From contig NC_091966.1 of NCBI RefSeq assembly GCF_036711975.1, positions 12,345,501 through 12,409,500 on the forward strand: a stretch of 64,000 nucleotides of DNA, read 5' to 3'. Of this stretch, positions 35,770-46,859 are shown one piece after another; within the stretch, counting starts at the first letter, position 1; the number at the start of each line of letters is the position of its first letter. Source of the DNA: Onthophagus taurus. Lineage: Eukaryota; Arthropoda; Insecta; Coleoptera; Scarabaeidae. A model generated the notes under the pieces. That model was not told where the DNA came from and made no database searches. It saw only the letters and a program-made list of their open reading frames with translations. Made by a program: the position numbers and the translations under genes.

Positions 35770-36479
35770 ACAATAGGCGGGGAGATGACGTTCATGATCA
35801 TCAATAGCCCCTCTCCATATAATTTGTTTTAACATTTTTACGATGCAAATCTAAGGCACATGTCGCCCGCTAACGAAAAATGAAATTAACCATAATAAAT
35901 TTTTGTATTCGTCATGGGTAGTTTTTATAGAGTTTTAAAAGGCTATTAATCAGTCGCAATAATTGGCTATTTTTTTTAATATACCCATAATACGATTGGT
36001 TTTCCATGTAATTCATTCAAATAGATTATTCATCTATATTTAAAAATAAATGTTCAATAAATTTAAAATTAATTAAATAAAATTATCAGGCACAAAAACA
36101 AAGTATATTTTAAATTAAATTATTTGCAATGGTTATTAATATTCTTCAATCATTTCAATACTCGAACTAGAAACTTTTCTACACTTTCGCACTCGCATTC
36201 TGCCCTTGATATTCACATGAAAATGGATGAAAATTCGGGTAAGATAACTCACAACCTGTATCTGGCAGATAATATCATTCCACGAGGGAATAGGGTAACT
36301 GAAGAATAAAATTGAATTGTTAGTTATAACTTCCATTTTATGGGAACTTATTATAGATTTGCAATCGCCACTTATTTGATAAGACATGACAAGAAACGGA
36401 GTAAATGTAGTGATAAGAAAATGGTTAAAGTGAATTCGTAAACAAGGTAATTAGTAGCGTGTAATAGTACGTGCGTGGC
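35770..36479. other. intergenic DNA upstream of the CD36 gene
   Basis: AT-rich; small frames around 36124-36387 overlap on both strands and are not recognised. Confidence 0.45.
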
Positions 36480-36850
36480 TAAATGGCTACATACGGCGAT
36501 TTCCGCCTGAACGACGTCGAACACACTATATTCAGCTGCCTGAGATGACGAACGATCAAGGAAAGACTGATACAGGAAGTCGGCCCCATTACCCCAGAAA
36601 CAATTGATAACAAACTGATAGATAAAGAAGACACCTGATGTAGCGTAGACCGGAGGAGATGCCCCTGTAGGCGCAACAGCCCCCTCCAAGCCATGTAAAT
36701 TATCTATGTTAAAACCTGAACCAAAAAGCAATGAGTAATTTTGTGTTTTATTATATAGTACTCTCCTGGAGCATGACAACGCTAAGGCGATCATTGCTAA
36801 GAAGACAGAGGGGGTGACTCTATGAGCGTAAGATCCTCCTCCCAGGAATG
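36480..36850 (+). pseudogene. R1-like LINE C-terminal fragment
   Basis: A plus-strand frame reads LNDVEHTIFSCLR, a stop, then RTIKERLIQEVGPITPETID and KEDT, the usual sequence at and after the last zinc-knuckle residues of R1-type ORF2 (D..EHT.F.C..W...R..L...IG..T..N....L...E). The long minus-strand frame over the same bases (36372-36794) is its shadow. Confidence 0.65.
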
Positions 36851-37059
36851 TAAGTTAAATTGTATTTTTGAATGTTTCATGTAAAAATACTCACCTGAAA
36901 ATGATATTGATACATTTTCTATCATTTTTTAGACAAACGTTACACAATCTTGCTAAATCTCGGTTATTTCATGCTATTTAACCCACCAAAAAAAGCTTGC
37001 TGTAAATTTTTATTTATCTAATCTGAATTATTTGAAGGCTTCTTTATTATTTTTTCCTT

Positions 37060-38690
37060 CTTGTGTTATCTTTTCAATTTTTGTCTGAAGCATGGTGTTT
37101 ACCCTGATCTGTGGAAGAGAACTTTGAATATTCAGATTGCTAAAAAAACCAGTTGAATGGATTTCAATGATGCCAATCATGTTAGTATTTTATGAGTTTT
37201 TTCGCAAAAATTATTGCTGCTAAAATTTGGAAATATGCTGACACTTCAATTCTGTCTAATCAGCAGTCGGGTTTACGAAAAGTGTTTAGTTGTACAACTG
37301 GATTTTTTTGTGTAACGGATGACTTCTTGAGAGAACTTTTTGATGACACAAGCCGGGTCCCATTGTACCCACGCAATACAACAACACGCTACGCTATGCT
37401 ACCCCACAAAAAGATTATCATAAATTTAACATGTATAAAATTAACTTTGAAAATAATACTTCAACAAACCAAAACTGTCGAAATAATATAGAGGGAAATC
37501 AATAACGATGTCGAAGAAGCTGAGATATTATCTGAAAAAGTGTTGGAGACAAAATTAAAAATAGTTTGAGATGATACCAAAAATGATCTGGAGAGATATC
37601 AGAGACGGTGTTGAGGAGGATGAGGAATAATATTGAAAGATGACCTTTACAATTACTACACGCAGTCTGAAATTTAATATAACCACAATTCCTAGCCTCA
37701 CTCAATTAGGAGATTAAGAGCAAGAGATTCTGTAACTTTTATTGTAGTCGCTACTATTATTTATGCTGCCTGTTCGAGTGTGTTTTCTTGACTTTTGTCA
37801 ATTTCGCCCTGTGACAATATGATTTCGTATGATTATAATTGCCAAATATACATCACGACTATAGGAGACGAGTGTGAACGCAACTAGGACCAGTATGTTG
37901 TCTTGGACTAGTTTGAGCTAGCTAGAAAATTGGAAAAACCAAATTTTACATTGCTTGGTACAATTGTTGTGCTTGGTAATTTTAGCCGACTTCGAAGACG
38001 TCATGAAGTCATGATATCATGAACAATACTTATTTACAACACGCCACCTTACGCAAGGTCAAACAACGGGACGAAAACTAAATCCAATCTACCGTAATAA
38101 AATGTGGTTTAGAACTCACGATAATTTATCACACCAAGATAATGCAGCAGAAGTGGATGAAACACAATTCATTCCAACTCCGACCACATTTTACGTTTCA
38201 TTGCATCTAGCCAATATTGCAAAAGAAGGAATTAAAAAGAGAGGAGTGTGTACTCCATCTGAAGAGATGGTCTAAATTATGAAGCAAAATGCTGTAAATG
38301 AATACATTGGATGAAAGTGTATCTTCTAAATACGTCCAAAAATGTAAAAAGATAGTCACAAACTCGACAAGCAATTATTAGAATGGAAGAACAAAGAAAA
38401 ATCCCGATTCCTTGCGCTATACTTCAGGATTGTACCGGTATTGCACAAGGAGTTGAAGACCACTATCAGAGAAATTGAAGACATTTATATTTAGAAATGA
38501 ATGATGTTTGAACTACAATCTGATTTTAGATCTGCTAGAAGATATCTTGATGGCATCTGATAGTAAAATTGTGCCAGTACTTGCTTGACTACTCCAAAGC
38601 ATTTGATAAAATAAACAACAGAATGCTGTATTTAATATTGAATCATATTGGCTTGGTAACAAGCAAAGATTTTCCTAATAAATTGTTTAT
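37060..38690 (+). pseudogene. CR1/jockey-like LINE RT split by an unknown 1.2-kb insert
   Basis: Plus strand: PDLWKRTLNIQIAKKTS, then MDFNDANHVSILYEFFAKII, then LSNQQSGLRKVFSCTTGFFC and VTDDFLRELFDDTSRV near 37330-37360. These are consecutive RT fingers/palm blocks. The next expected block, LLDYSKAFDKINNRMLYLIL, appears only at 38590. The roughly 1.2 kb between (37360-38580) is foreign and contains a plus-strand frame (about 38100-38270, HDNLSHQDNAAEVDETQFIP) of unknown nature. The RT is decayed and truncated after the catalytic D block. Confidence 0.75.
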
Positions 38691-38699
38691 TAGACAATG

Positions 38700-41600
38700 A
38701 ACAGCAAGGAACAGCAAACGGCTACCTTTCAAATTCTGAATTTCCTGAATCTTCTCTATTATATAGTCCGAAGACCAAACAACTATTTCATTTTTTGAAT
38801 TAATATAATTACTGGGTCCTCAAGTCCTAGAGCTATATCTATAAGCACTAGACAACTGACAATTGTGAGTTAACCCTGAAGGAGACATTTTTGAGCGCTG
38901 AACGTGCGAATAGCAGTTGCTAAGCTCGACATGTAATGTAATAAAGTATTGAATTTATTAAGAGTAAATAGCATACTTTTAAGCCATACGGAGTAAATGT
39001 TTTCTGGATATCCAGAAAATTAACAACAGTTGTATCGCGAACAATTTTTAAATAACCGAATGTGAGCGACATATTGCCATGGACAACATATGATGATGTT
39101 TTTCTCCTAATACAAGGGAAGTGTTGGCATACTCGGGGGTGGTATTAGTTCATCTACCAAGGAGAGTGAAACATCTTCATGAATGCGAGCATCATTAGGA
39201 GTTTGAATCTGGTTCGCAAAACCGATCTGTGCCTGTTACCAATTATTGTTTTGTTGAGTAGTAAATCATAGAGCTATCTATTCGCGGTTAGAGTGTAAAG
39301 CTTTACGACTTTTTGCCAGCAGATTTTACTCTTACCTCTCTTAATTCTATCACAGACTTCCATATACAGTCCCCATTTGTATTGTTGGACTGGTTTCTAG
39401 ATATTCTGGTTAGGTTCATTAAACTTTCTATTAAAAGCGACACCTGGAAGAGTTTGTTTAAGTTATCCATCCAGTTATTACATTTCCTCTATAATTATGG
39501 GAGTTGCGTTAGAAATGTGATTGTAGGGAACGCTAATCTACTTAACTAGAACTAGATGGTCAAAGTAATGATTTGAAATGATATCAATAGTTGAGTTAGC
39601 GGTCTGAAGTTTCCGGTACAGAAGGTGAGGTTTGACGTGAAATTCGGTTTATTCATCTTGGAAAACGTGGCAGAATAAGGCACTGTGACGATTCGGCCAA
39701 ATTTTGACGTTGCCATAAATTGCTTGATGTACCTATGTTTGGCCAAATTAGAATTAAAATCGCGAGTAATAATATTATACAGACAAACATTAATAACTAA
39801 CACTAGCACTATCACTAAAAACTTTCGTGTTAAGCGTTTTTTGCGTTTTTTGAAAAAATGTTTGACGTTTTGGATGTTGCAAATGCTTTAGAAACAAGTT
39901 CGAAGTTGCGCAACAACTTTAATCGTATTGTTCCAATTTATCAGGTTTACCCAACCCAACCATGCGCTTTTTCACTTTGGTAAATAGTTTTTCGACGTTT
40001 TTTTACAACTACACGTGTAGGCCGGTCGAGTGAGAAAACATTTTTTTTAATTCTTTTAATTCCATTAATGAATACTTTTTATTAAGTATTTAAAAATATT
40101 GTGATCGCAAACTTTTTTTGTTTTGTTAGTAATTTTCTACCAATTTCCGGCATTGACATCATCAAAGTTACTAATAACTTGCAAAAATAGTGGTAATTCC
40201 CTGTTTTATTGACAATAAAGTACCGAGAATATTTACTTACTACAAATGTCAATAGAGGTATTCTTTACGAATCATAGTGGCCATTATCGCTTAGCTTTTT
40301 GCGAATTCACACCTTAATTCATTCATATTAAATTCAAAGAGTTTATTTACTCTTCAAATTGACCATGGAAAATGCTTTTTAATGTAGCTTTATTTATTTG
40401 TAGTACCTTTTGCCGCAACTTAAATATTACTAAATTATTACATTTTTACACGTGAAAGTAATTTGATACATTAAACGGTTTAATTGTGAATAAATAACGT
40501 AGATAAATTACGCATCTAATAACCAATAATCAATTTACAAATGTGAATTTCAATAAACTTTAATCTTTAACTCGATTAATAATGTATTTAATTATTTAAG
40601 AAATCAAATATAAAAAGTTTAATCATAAACATAAACTGTGCTTATTTCATAAGAAACATTCTCCTATTCTATATCTATCTAACTATATTTATTGATTTTA
40701 TTCATTTTTTGTTGTTTATTATAAAATAAGTGAAATATAAATAACAATGATCTTTTCATCAATATATTGTAGCCAACTAAAATTTTTGTAGAGAAAAATC
40801 GCTATTTTTTAACCAAACTTTAGGCAAGGAACGTTGAGGTCCTGAGATTTAAGTTCCGAGCCTAACAAATCAACTTTACACACATTAATATAATTGTTGA
40901 ATAATTGTTATTTAAAAAACCACTGAACTTAGTTTTAATTTGATTAAAAAAGGAGTGTTAAAAAACAATGCATTATCATTAGGTGTCATGGTGTCGAATT
41001 GAAATGTAAAGTTTTAATTTGACTTTTGATTTGTTTGAATTCAAATTTAAAACAGATTACACTAGGCAATATGTTCAGCCCTTTTATACAAGTGTTAAAA
41101 CTGCTGATTACCTCTTCATGTTTTACTTTTGGTTCATATATATGAACTGTTTCATTATCTCAAACGCTATCATCACTATATAGAGGTAAAAAGCCGTCAT
41201 CTCCAACAATCCATTCGTTAAGTTCAGCTTCGTTATGCTGATGATTATCAGATGAAATTTGTTGCAACATGTTTCTGATTTCAGTAAATTTCTGCTGATT
41301 GTCCTCAAAAAATAGCTTTTTCTTTACGGCAGTTAATAGAAGAATCATCTTCAGATGATGCAGCCGCAGAAGGATTATCAGTAGAATAAGAAAATATATT
41401 TGTCCATCATTAGTTCTCCCAAGAGCGCACTCATAGAAAGACTGCATCCATCAAGGAAATATTTTTGACTTTTTGAAAAAGACTTTTTCGGTAATAAAGT
41501 TTTGTTAAACTCAACAAGAATATTAACGTTTTTAAACGCTCTGGGATTTAGCTATGCCCCCATTGGCATAATCGAGAAAAGTTACATTCTCTTTGTAATT

Positions 41601-42270
41601 TGGCGCTGGCGTGGCGGTGCGATTTCTTTGACGTGTACTAATGTATGATATAGTAGTTTCCAAAATATGCTGATTCATCATTTATATCTGGGTAGATAAT
41701 AGCTTATGCTTGCGATGTAACTTTATTGATCTTAAATCTTATGGTGGGTCATGACTGCTGAAGATGAATGCAAGACGCATCCCCTGCGATGAATCTTTAC
41801 TGGTTCTTCGGAGATTGTCATTCCTTTTGTTTTGTCGATGAATATAATCATGTTCAGTTGTTGAAATGTAAATTTGCTGCAGAGGTGCCGCAGGCTCTCT
41901 TTTAATGGCCTTGAGTTAACCCCGTTGCTAGTTTCCACCTGAATCACATTCGCTGATTTGTTGCTTAAGTGTTGCCTTCATTCGTCAATAGTTACTATGA
42001 ATCATGTTGTGTGGTGTTCTTTCTTAAATTACTATATTGTCAACTCCGAGACCTGCAACGAATGGCTCACATGTCGAATCATATTAATCGATTCGCTGTT
42101 ACTGTTTCTATCATTCGTCAATAGAACCTTGAATCATCTAGTGCCGTGCTCATTCAAAAGCAGCGAATGGTTTAAAACATTCGCGAAATAAACTTTCAAA
42201 AGTTCCGTATAACATATTGAAATTTAAAATTTTGCTGAAAAAGTGCAAAACTCCTAAGTTGTCTAAAAAT
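38700..42270. other. long unassigned region
   Basis: No gene could be supported. Short frames occur (39313-39549 plus, 41160-41447 minus with FTEIRNMLQQISSDNHQHNE, 41732-41947 minus), but none has splice partners or a known family. Near 41980-42130, CATTCGTCAATAG-containing segments are repeated, suggesting old duplicated repeats. Confidence 0.4.
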
Positions 42271-42272
42271 TA

Positions 42273-42610
42273 TCAAATATATTCCAAATGACCAAAAAAA
42301 CCATCTATAATGCTTTGACCAACATATACTCCATGTCCAACGTTAACGGCGTCAGATGGAACATTTTTGATGTAGTCACGCCAATAGATATTTTTTACAT
42401 ACTCTACAAAATTATAAATAGTTAAGGAAATAAGCAGTGAAAGCAAAATTACTGTTATTTACCGTTATCGCATACAGCATACAAGCCACCGTAAGAAACA
42501 GTAAGACCAATTAAGAAAACTAGTAATGTTAATCTGAAAAAGGTAAAAATGAAAAATGTATTAGTAAAAGTTATATAATTTCATATTTGAAAATAACTTT
42601 ACCTAGACAT
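42273..42610 (-). pseudogene. truncated DM9/DUF3421 gene copy
   Basis: The first three exons of the DM9 genes at 49-59 kb are present with the same boundaries: 42610-42603 (ATGTCTAG), 42533-42463 (signal peptide, TLLVFLIGLTVSYG) and 42403 onward. Exon 3 begins well (NIYWRDYIKNVPSDAVNVGH, then GVYVGQSIIDGFF), but after a run of seven T the frame departs from the DM9 pattern and stops at 42273-42275. Beyond this the VPGTIYP-like part is unrecognisable and exons 4 and 5 are absent. If spliced, it would encode a 69-aa secreted half-domain. I infer an inactivated copy: a homopolymer indel plus a 3' deletion. Confidence 0.8.
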
Positions 42611-42969
42611 ATTGAAAAGCCTATGAGATTCTCAAGCCGTTATGCAAACTACCAAAACGAGATTGCTTTCATATGACTTAATAAATATCTTACCTTTTCA
42701 TACAAGGTCTTAAGGTTATATCAACAGATAAAAAGTTGATAAGTAGAAGACTTAACAAAACGAACGTAAAATTAAACAAATCTTTACTTATTTATTTAAA
42801 TATTTTTAGGAACAAATTTCAGGTACACAAGTGTCCATTATCATGAAGCTGAATATACCGATAACTACTTTAAAAATTAATTTTACAGGAATGAAATAAA
42901 CTGTTTTTGTTAACTGTTATAGCAGCTTGACCATGAAACACATAAAAAGCTATTTAATTTAGAAAGATC

Positions 42970-44110
42970 AACAAGCTATGCATGTGGAGACTAGTGGAGA
43001 CCGTTGTCGAAGAACCTCCTGGAAGGTGAACTACCACCTGCCCTGCCATCTTTCTGGTGGTCTTCATGTTAGACTGCTTTCTGCTTGTTTTTCCTCCATT
43101 GATACACGCGGTAGTTTGCATGCCTATTGTCTATATCACTGTACCATTCTATTTCTCGCTCTCTACTTCATCGTGATGCGTCTTGTTTCCCGCACTCGTC
43201 CCGAATGTTTTGTCTCTCCTCGTCTGGCCATACTTTTTAAAGTTAATTTCAGCAATACTCATCATGTTTTTGTCTTGATGGACCTTATACAGGTTTTATA
43301 AATTCTTATTTTGCGATCTATTTGCATGTATTGGTTTGACCAAATTGTGTATCTGCTTATGCTAGCGGGGTCGTGATTGCAGTAGATGTCCGTACCTAAA
43401 TATCTGAATGTGTTAATCTGTTCGATGGGTTTGTTGTCCGCAACCAATTTGCACCTAACTGGTTCCTTGGCAAATATCATGGCTTTTCCCAATTTGAACT
43501 TCTAGGTTCTCTTTTAAGATGCTGAGAAATAATTTCATATATGTGTTTAGCATTGTTGCTCCTCTGTAGATGTCCGGGCAAGCCTTTTGTCCTATAATGA
43601 AAATGGGATATTTGTGACGTTTGCAAAATGTTGTTAAACAGAGTCAGTACTTTTAAAGTAAACTCTTTATAATTCGGCCGAATTTTAAGAGGTTGATTTC
43701 AATTTTCAATTAATATTGTCTTATCTGTTTCATAATCTATTTTAGTTGTTTCCTCAGGGCTATTAATTGTTTAAAGTGGCTCGCCCAGATGTCCGGAGGG
43801 ATGTTTTTTGCTTACACGTATTCATTTATCGGCTTCTTTCCGTTTCTTACGTTTTCCGATATTTTTCCTGTGCCCATTAGAAATCGTGGTCAGCTCATGT
43901 CAGTTATGAACTGTTTGTGTGTATGTCCTATGTTGCTCTTTTGTAATAGCTCCGTTTATAATTAAGAAGTCAATCCTCTGGTGTTGCAGAAAGTATACCT
44001 GTATTTTGTGCGGGAAGTGTGTATTATTGACTCTCAGCTTACTCTTGGCTCAAAAACATCAGAATCCCGCCATTGTTACTAATAATGAGTGTTTCGTTGT
44101 ATTTCCATTT
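42970..44110 (-). pseudogene. RTE-like LINE remnant
   Basis: Minus strand: endonuclease-end motifs near 44050-43930 (LRVNNTHFPHKIQVYFLQHQ, then RIDFLIINGAITKEQHRTYT); RT C-terminal region near 43490-43270 (MIFAKEPVRCKLVADNKPIE, QINTFRYLGTDIYCNHDPAS, QYMQIDRKIRIYKTCIRSIK). Most of the RT core between the two is deleted or unreadable. The tail continues to about 42980. Confidence 0.75.
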
Positions 44111-44516
44111 TAAATTAAAGGTTATTTTTATGCTTCAATAGTGATAACTTGCTTGTTTACTACCAACATTTGGAGAACCTCAACAATGATTTCAAAGGTC
44201 GTTTCCAGGACATTTTAAAATTGAAAATACCTGACTGGGTCCATCAGTTTCCCAACCAGTTGGGATCCTTTTTCAAATATTAGCACAGCAAGAAGAGGAT
44301 AATCCCAGCTGAAAGAAGATCTTATAGAAATGACAATAAATAAGGAAATAAAAATTAAATTCAAAAATGGCTACCAATAATTTTGGTTACAAAAGGCCAA
44401 ATAAAAGGATTGAGATTTGGATCAGTACAAAAATAAAGACTAATTCTTCTTCTAAAACTTTAATGAATTTGATTCAGAAACAATAGCAAACTGCTTAGTT
44501 ATCAGTAGAACCTTTA

Positions 44517-46133
44517 TTACATCCTTTTTTTAAAAATAACAGGAATTCCAGTAACACTTGTAAAATTTATATCGGATTTTAATTGAACTTCATGATCCTT
44601 AACAGGATAAATTTTAAACTCTCTAAGGATTGTTGCTAATAATAATTTTATGGAAGCATAAGCAATCTTTTTTCCTAAAAAATAAAAATTTATAAAAAAA
44701 TAATTTTTTTGAAGAGAAAAGAAAATACCCGGACATTGCTTTGCTCCATATCCAAACCATAACAACGTTTTTTCAGTAACAGATCCTTGTAAAAACCTAT
44801 CCGGGTTAAAAACGTTAGCATTTTCAAAGTATTCGTTCGATTTAAAAATTTTTGATAAATGAAAAACTACTTGGGTATCTTTCGGAATTACCATATCTTT
44901 AACTTTAACGTTATTAGGCAACAATCGGTCCATAAATGGTGATGGAAAATATAATCGTACGGCTTCATTTGCAACACACTGCAAATAAGTCATGTTATTT
45001 AAATCATTAAATGTAATTTCTTTTAATTCAGGTCCAATAACGGTAAGAATTTCTTCTAGAATTTTTTCTTGTAATTCTGGACGTTTTCCTAGTTCATACA
45101 AAGTTAGCGATATTGGAATAACAGACGTTTCAAATCCCTTTAAAGTAATTTAATAAACAAAATTCTTTTTACATTTTAAACAACTTACACCTCCAATCGT
45201 AATATTCATATTATCGACAATTTTATCATCCGACATTCCACTATCAATAAAAGCATACATTAAATTGTTTTTAGCTCTTTGATCTTGCGAAACATTCTTG
45301 TGTCGTTTCAACAAATTTTCCATGATTTTTATTATATTTTCAGCGCATTTTAAAGATGTGCGATAATTGTTTGTAAATTTGTACAAAATTCCTAATGAAT
45401 TCATTTTTTTTAATAACAAATCGAAATATATTAGCCAATTTTTCATATATTCATTAATTTCTTCTTGTGTCATTTTAATTTGAGGATCCATCATTGATTC
45501 TAAAAGATATAAAACACTTACATTTTTATTTGAAAACTTAAACTAAAATATCAACCAATCATGATTTCAGCGTGAATTTTTCTCATATGGGGTTGTATAT
45601 CAATCGGTTTTTCTAAATTCTCGTAAATCATTTCGATGAATTCATTATATTTCCTTTTATAAACCAACAAATGATTCGATATGAAACCGGGGGTGAAAGT
45701 CTTCATTATAATTTGTTTATCATTCCTCCAACTTTCCCTTGATGCTGTGGTCAACAAACTATTTCTAAATAAAGATTTAACATCAGCAAATGAAGCATTG
45801 TAAAAATAGTCATTTGATCTGTAAATTTTATCAAGAAATTCTGAATCCGTTGTTATTATTGTTGGTGGCAGTGGTTTTATCCATATTTTAACAATAGGGC
45901 CATATTTTGAATTTAATGATTGAAGAAAATTGATTAAACCTGTAACATTTTTAAATTATATAAGATAAAACGGTGTAAAGCTATTAATTACCGTCTGAAT
46001 TGCGATATGATTTAATAATGTCGATTAATGTAGGACCTGGAATTTGATTAATATCATTATATTTATTAATGTAATTTCTATATCGCAGTATTAAATAAAA
46101 AAATAATAAAATCACTAAAATTGCAATGAACAT
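44517..46133 (-). CDS. cytochrome P450, CYP4-like, complete
   Basis: Exons (minus): 46133-45992, 45939-45556, 45499-45189, 45137-44729 and 44674-44517, giving 467 aa. A membrane anchor (MFIAILVILLFFYLILRY) and proline hinge (QIPGP) put it in the ER. Landmarks in order: WRNDKQIIMKTFTPGFI (helix C region), I-helix oxygen-binding motif GGGFETS, K-helix NEAVRLYFPSPF (E..R), NPDRF, and the haem loop FGYGAKQCPGKKIA (F..G...C.G). The loop has K where most P450s have R two residues before C. CYP4-clan enzymes oxidise fatty acids, hormones or xenobiotics; the substrate is unknown. Introns are 51-56 bases. The last one (44728-44675, 54 bases) splits the haem motif right after CPG, has no in-frame stop and would add 18 residues if retained. 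The gene sits inside the DM9 cluster on the same strand. It appears intact. Confidence 0.92.
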
Positions 46134-46191
46134 CTTTAACTCAACTGTTATTTAAAACTGCATGAATAGAAACAAATTTTCTGTTGATAAA

Positions 46192-46201
46192 CTTATTTAT
46201 A
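46192..46201 (-). promoter_or_regulatory. TATA box of the P450 gene
   Basis: TATAAATAAG on the minus strand, about 60 bases upstream of the ATG. Confidence 0.6.
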
Positions 46202-46489
46202 AAGAAAAAACTAAAAGTTAAAGTTCGATCTGAACATCCAATAAAAACAAGAGAGTAATTAAGTGGTCAGATTTATACAAAAGATATTAATAAATTATGA
46301 ATGTATTATTATTAATTTAGTTATTAGTGGTTTTGCGATGGCTTTTTAAACGCTATTTAAATTTTATTGAGATTAAATTTACCGTGTTAGACCGGCTTTA
46401 GTAATCAATATTGTTAAAACACAATATTGTGTATGTACAACATTCTACATCACAACATTGAAAACGATTTTTTACGTGAATATGAATTG

Positions 46490-46850
46490 GTTGACAAAAA
46501 TACGAAAATTAAAGGTAACGCTGGGGATACGGAGCTTATTACAAAAAAATTTTTAGAACAAAAGTTGTAGCAAATTTAATTCTTAACAATACTGGTCACT
46601 TAACTCTTTCACTTTTGCTCTCAGATGCATAAATAGCAAGAAAAATACGATAATATGAAAATTCGTCGAATACGTTGTTTGAAAAGATGTTAATGGTAAT
46701 GCTCGAAATTCAGAGCATATTACAAAAAAAGGTTTAGAATAAAAGTTATGGCAAATTTTATTCTTAATAATATTGCTGTCTTTCGCTTTTGCACTCAGAT
46801 GCATAAATATCGAGAAAAATACGATAATGTGAAAATTCGTTGAATGCGAC
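46490..46850. repeat. two tandem ~181-bp copies
   Basis: The segment containing TTACAAAAAAA..TTTAGAA.AAAAG and CTCAGATGCATAAATA..GA (from 46539) recurs 181 bases later (from 46720) with moderate divergence. It creates a minus-strand frame (46583-47020) with an internal protein repeat, NFHIIVFF, which I take as an artefact of the duplication. Confidence 0.75.
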
Positions 46851-46859
46851 ATTGATCCA

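Noticed and set aside
36372-36794. 140-codon minus-strand ORF
   Set aside because: Shadow of the R1-like LINE C-terminus that reads on the plus strand.
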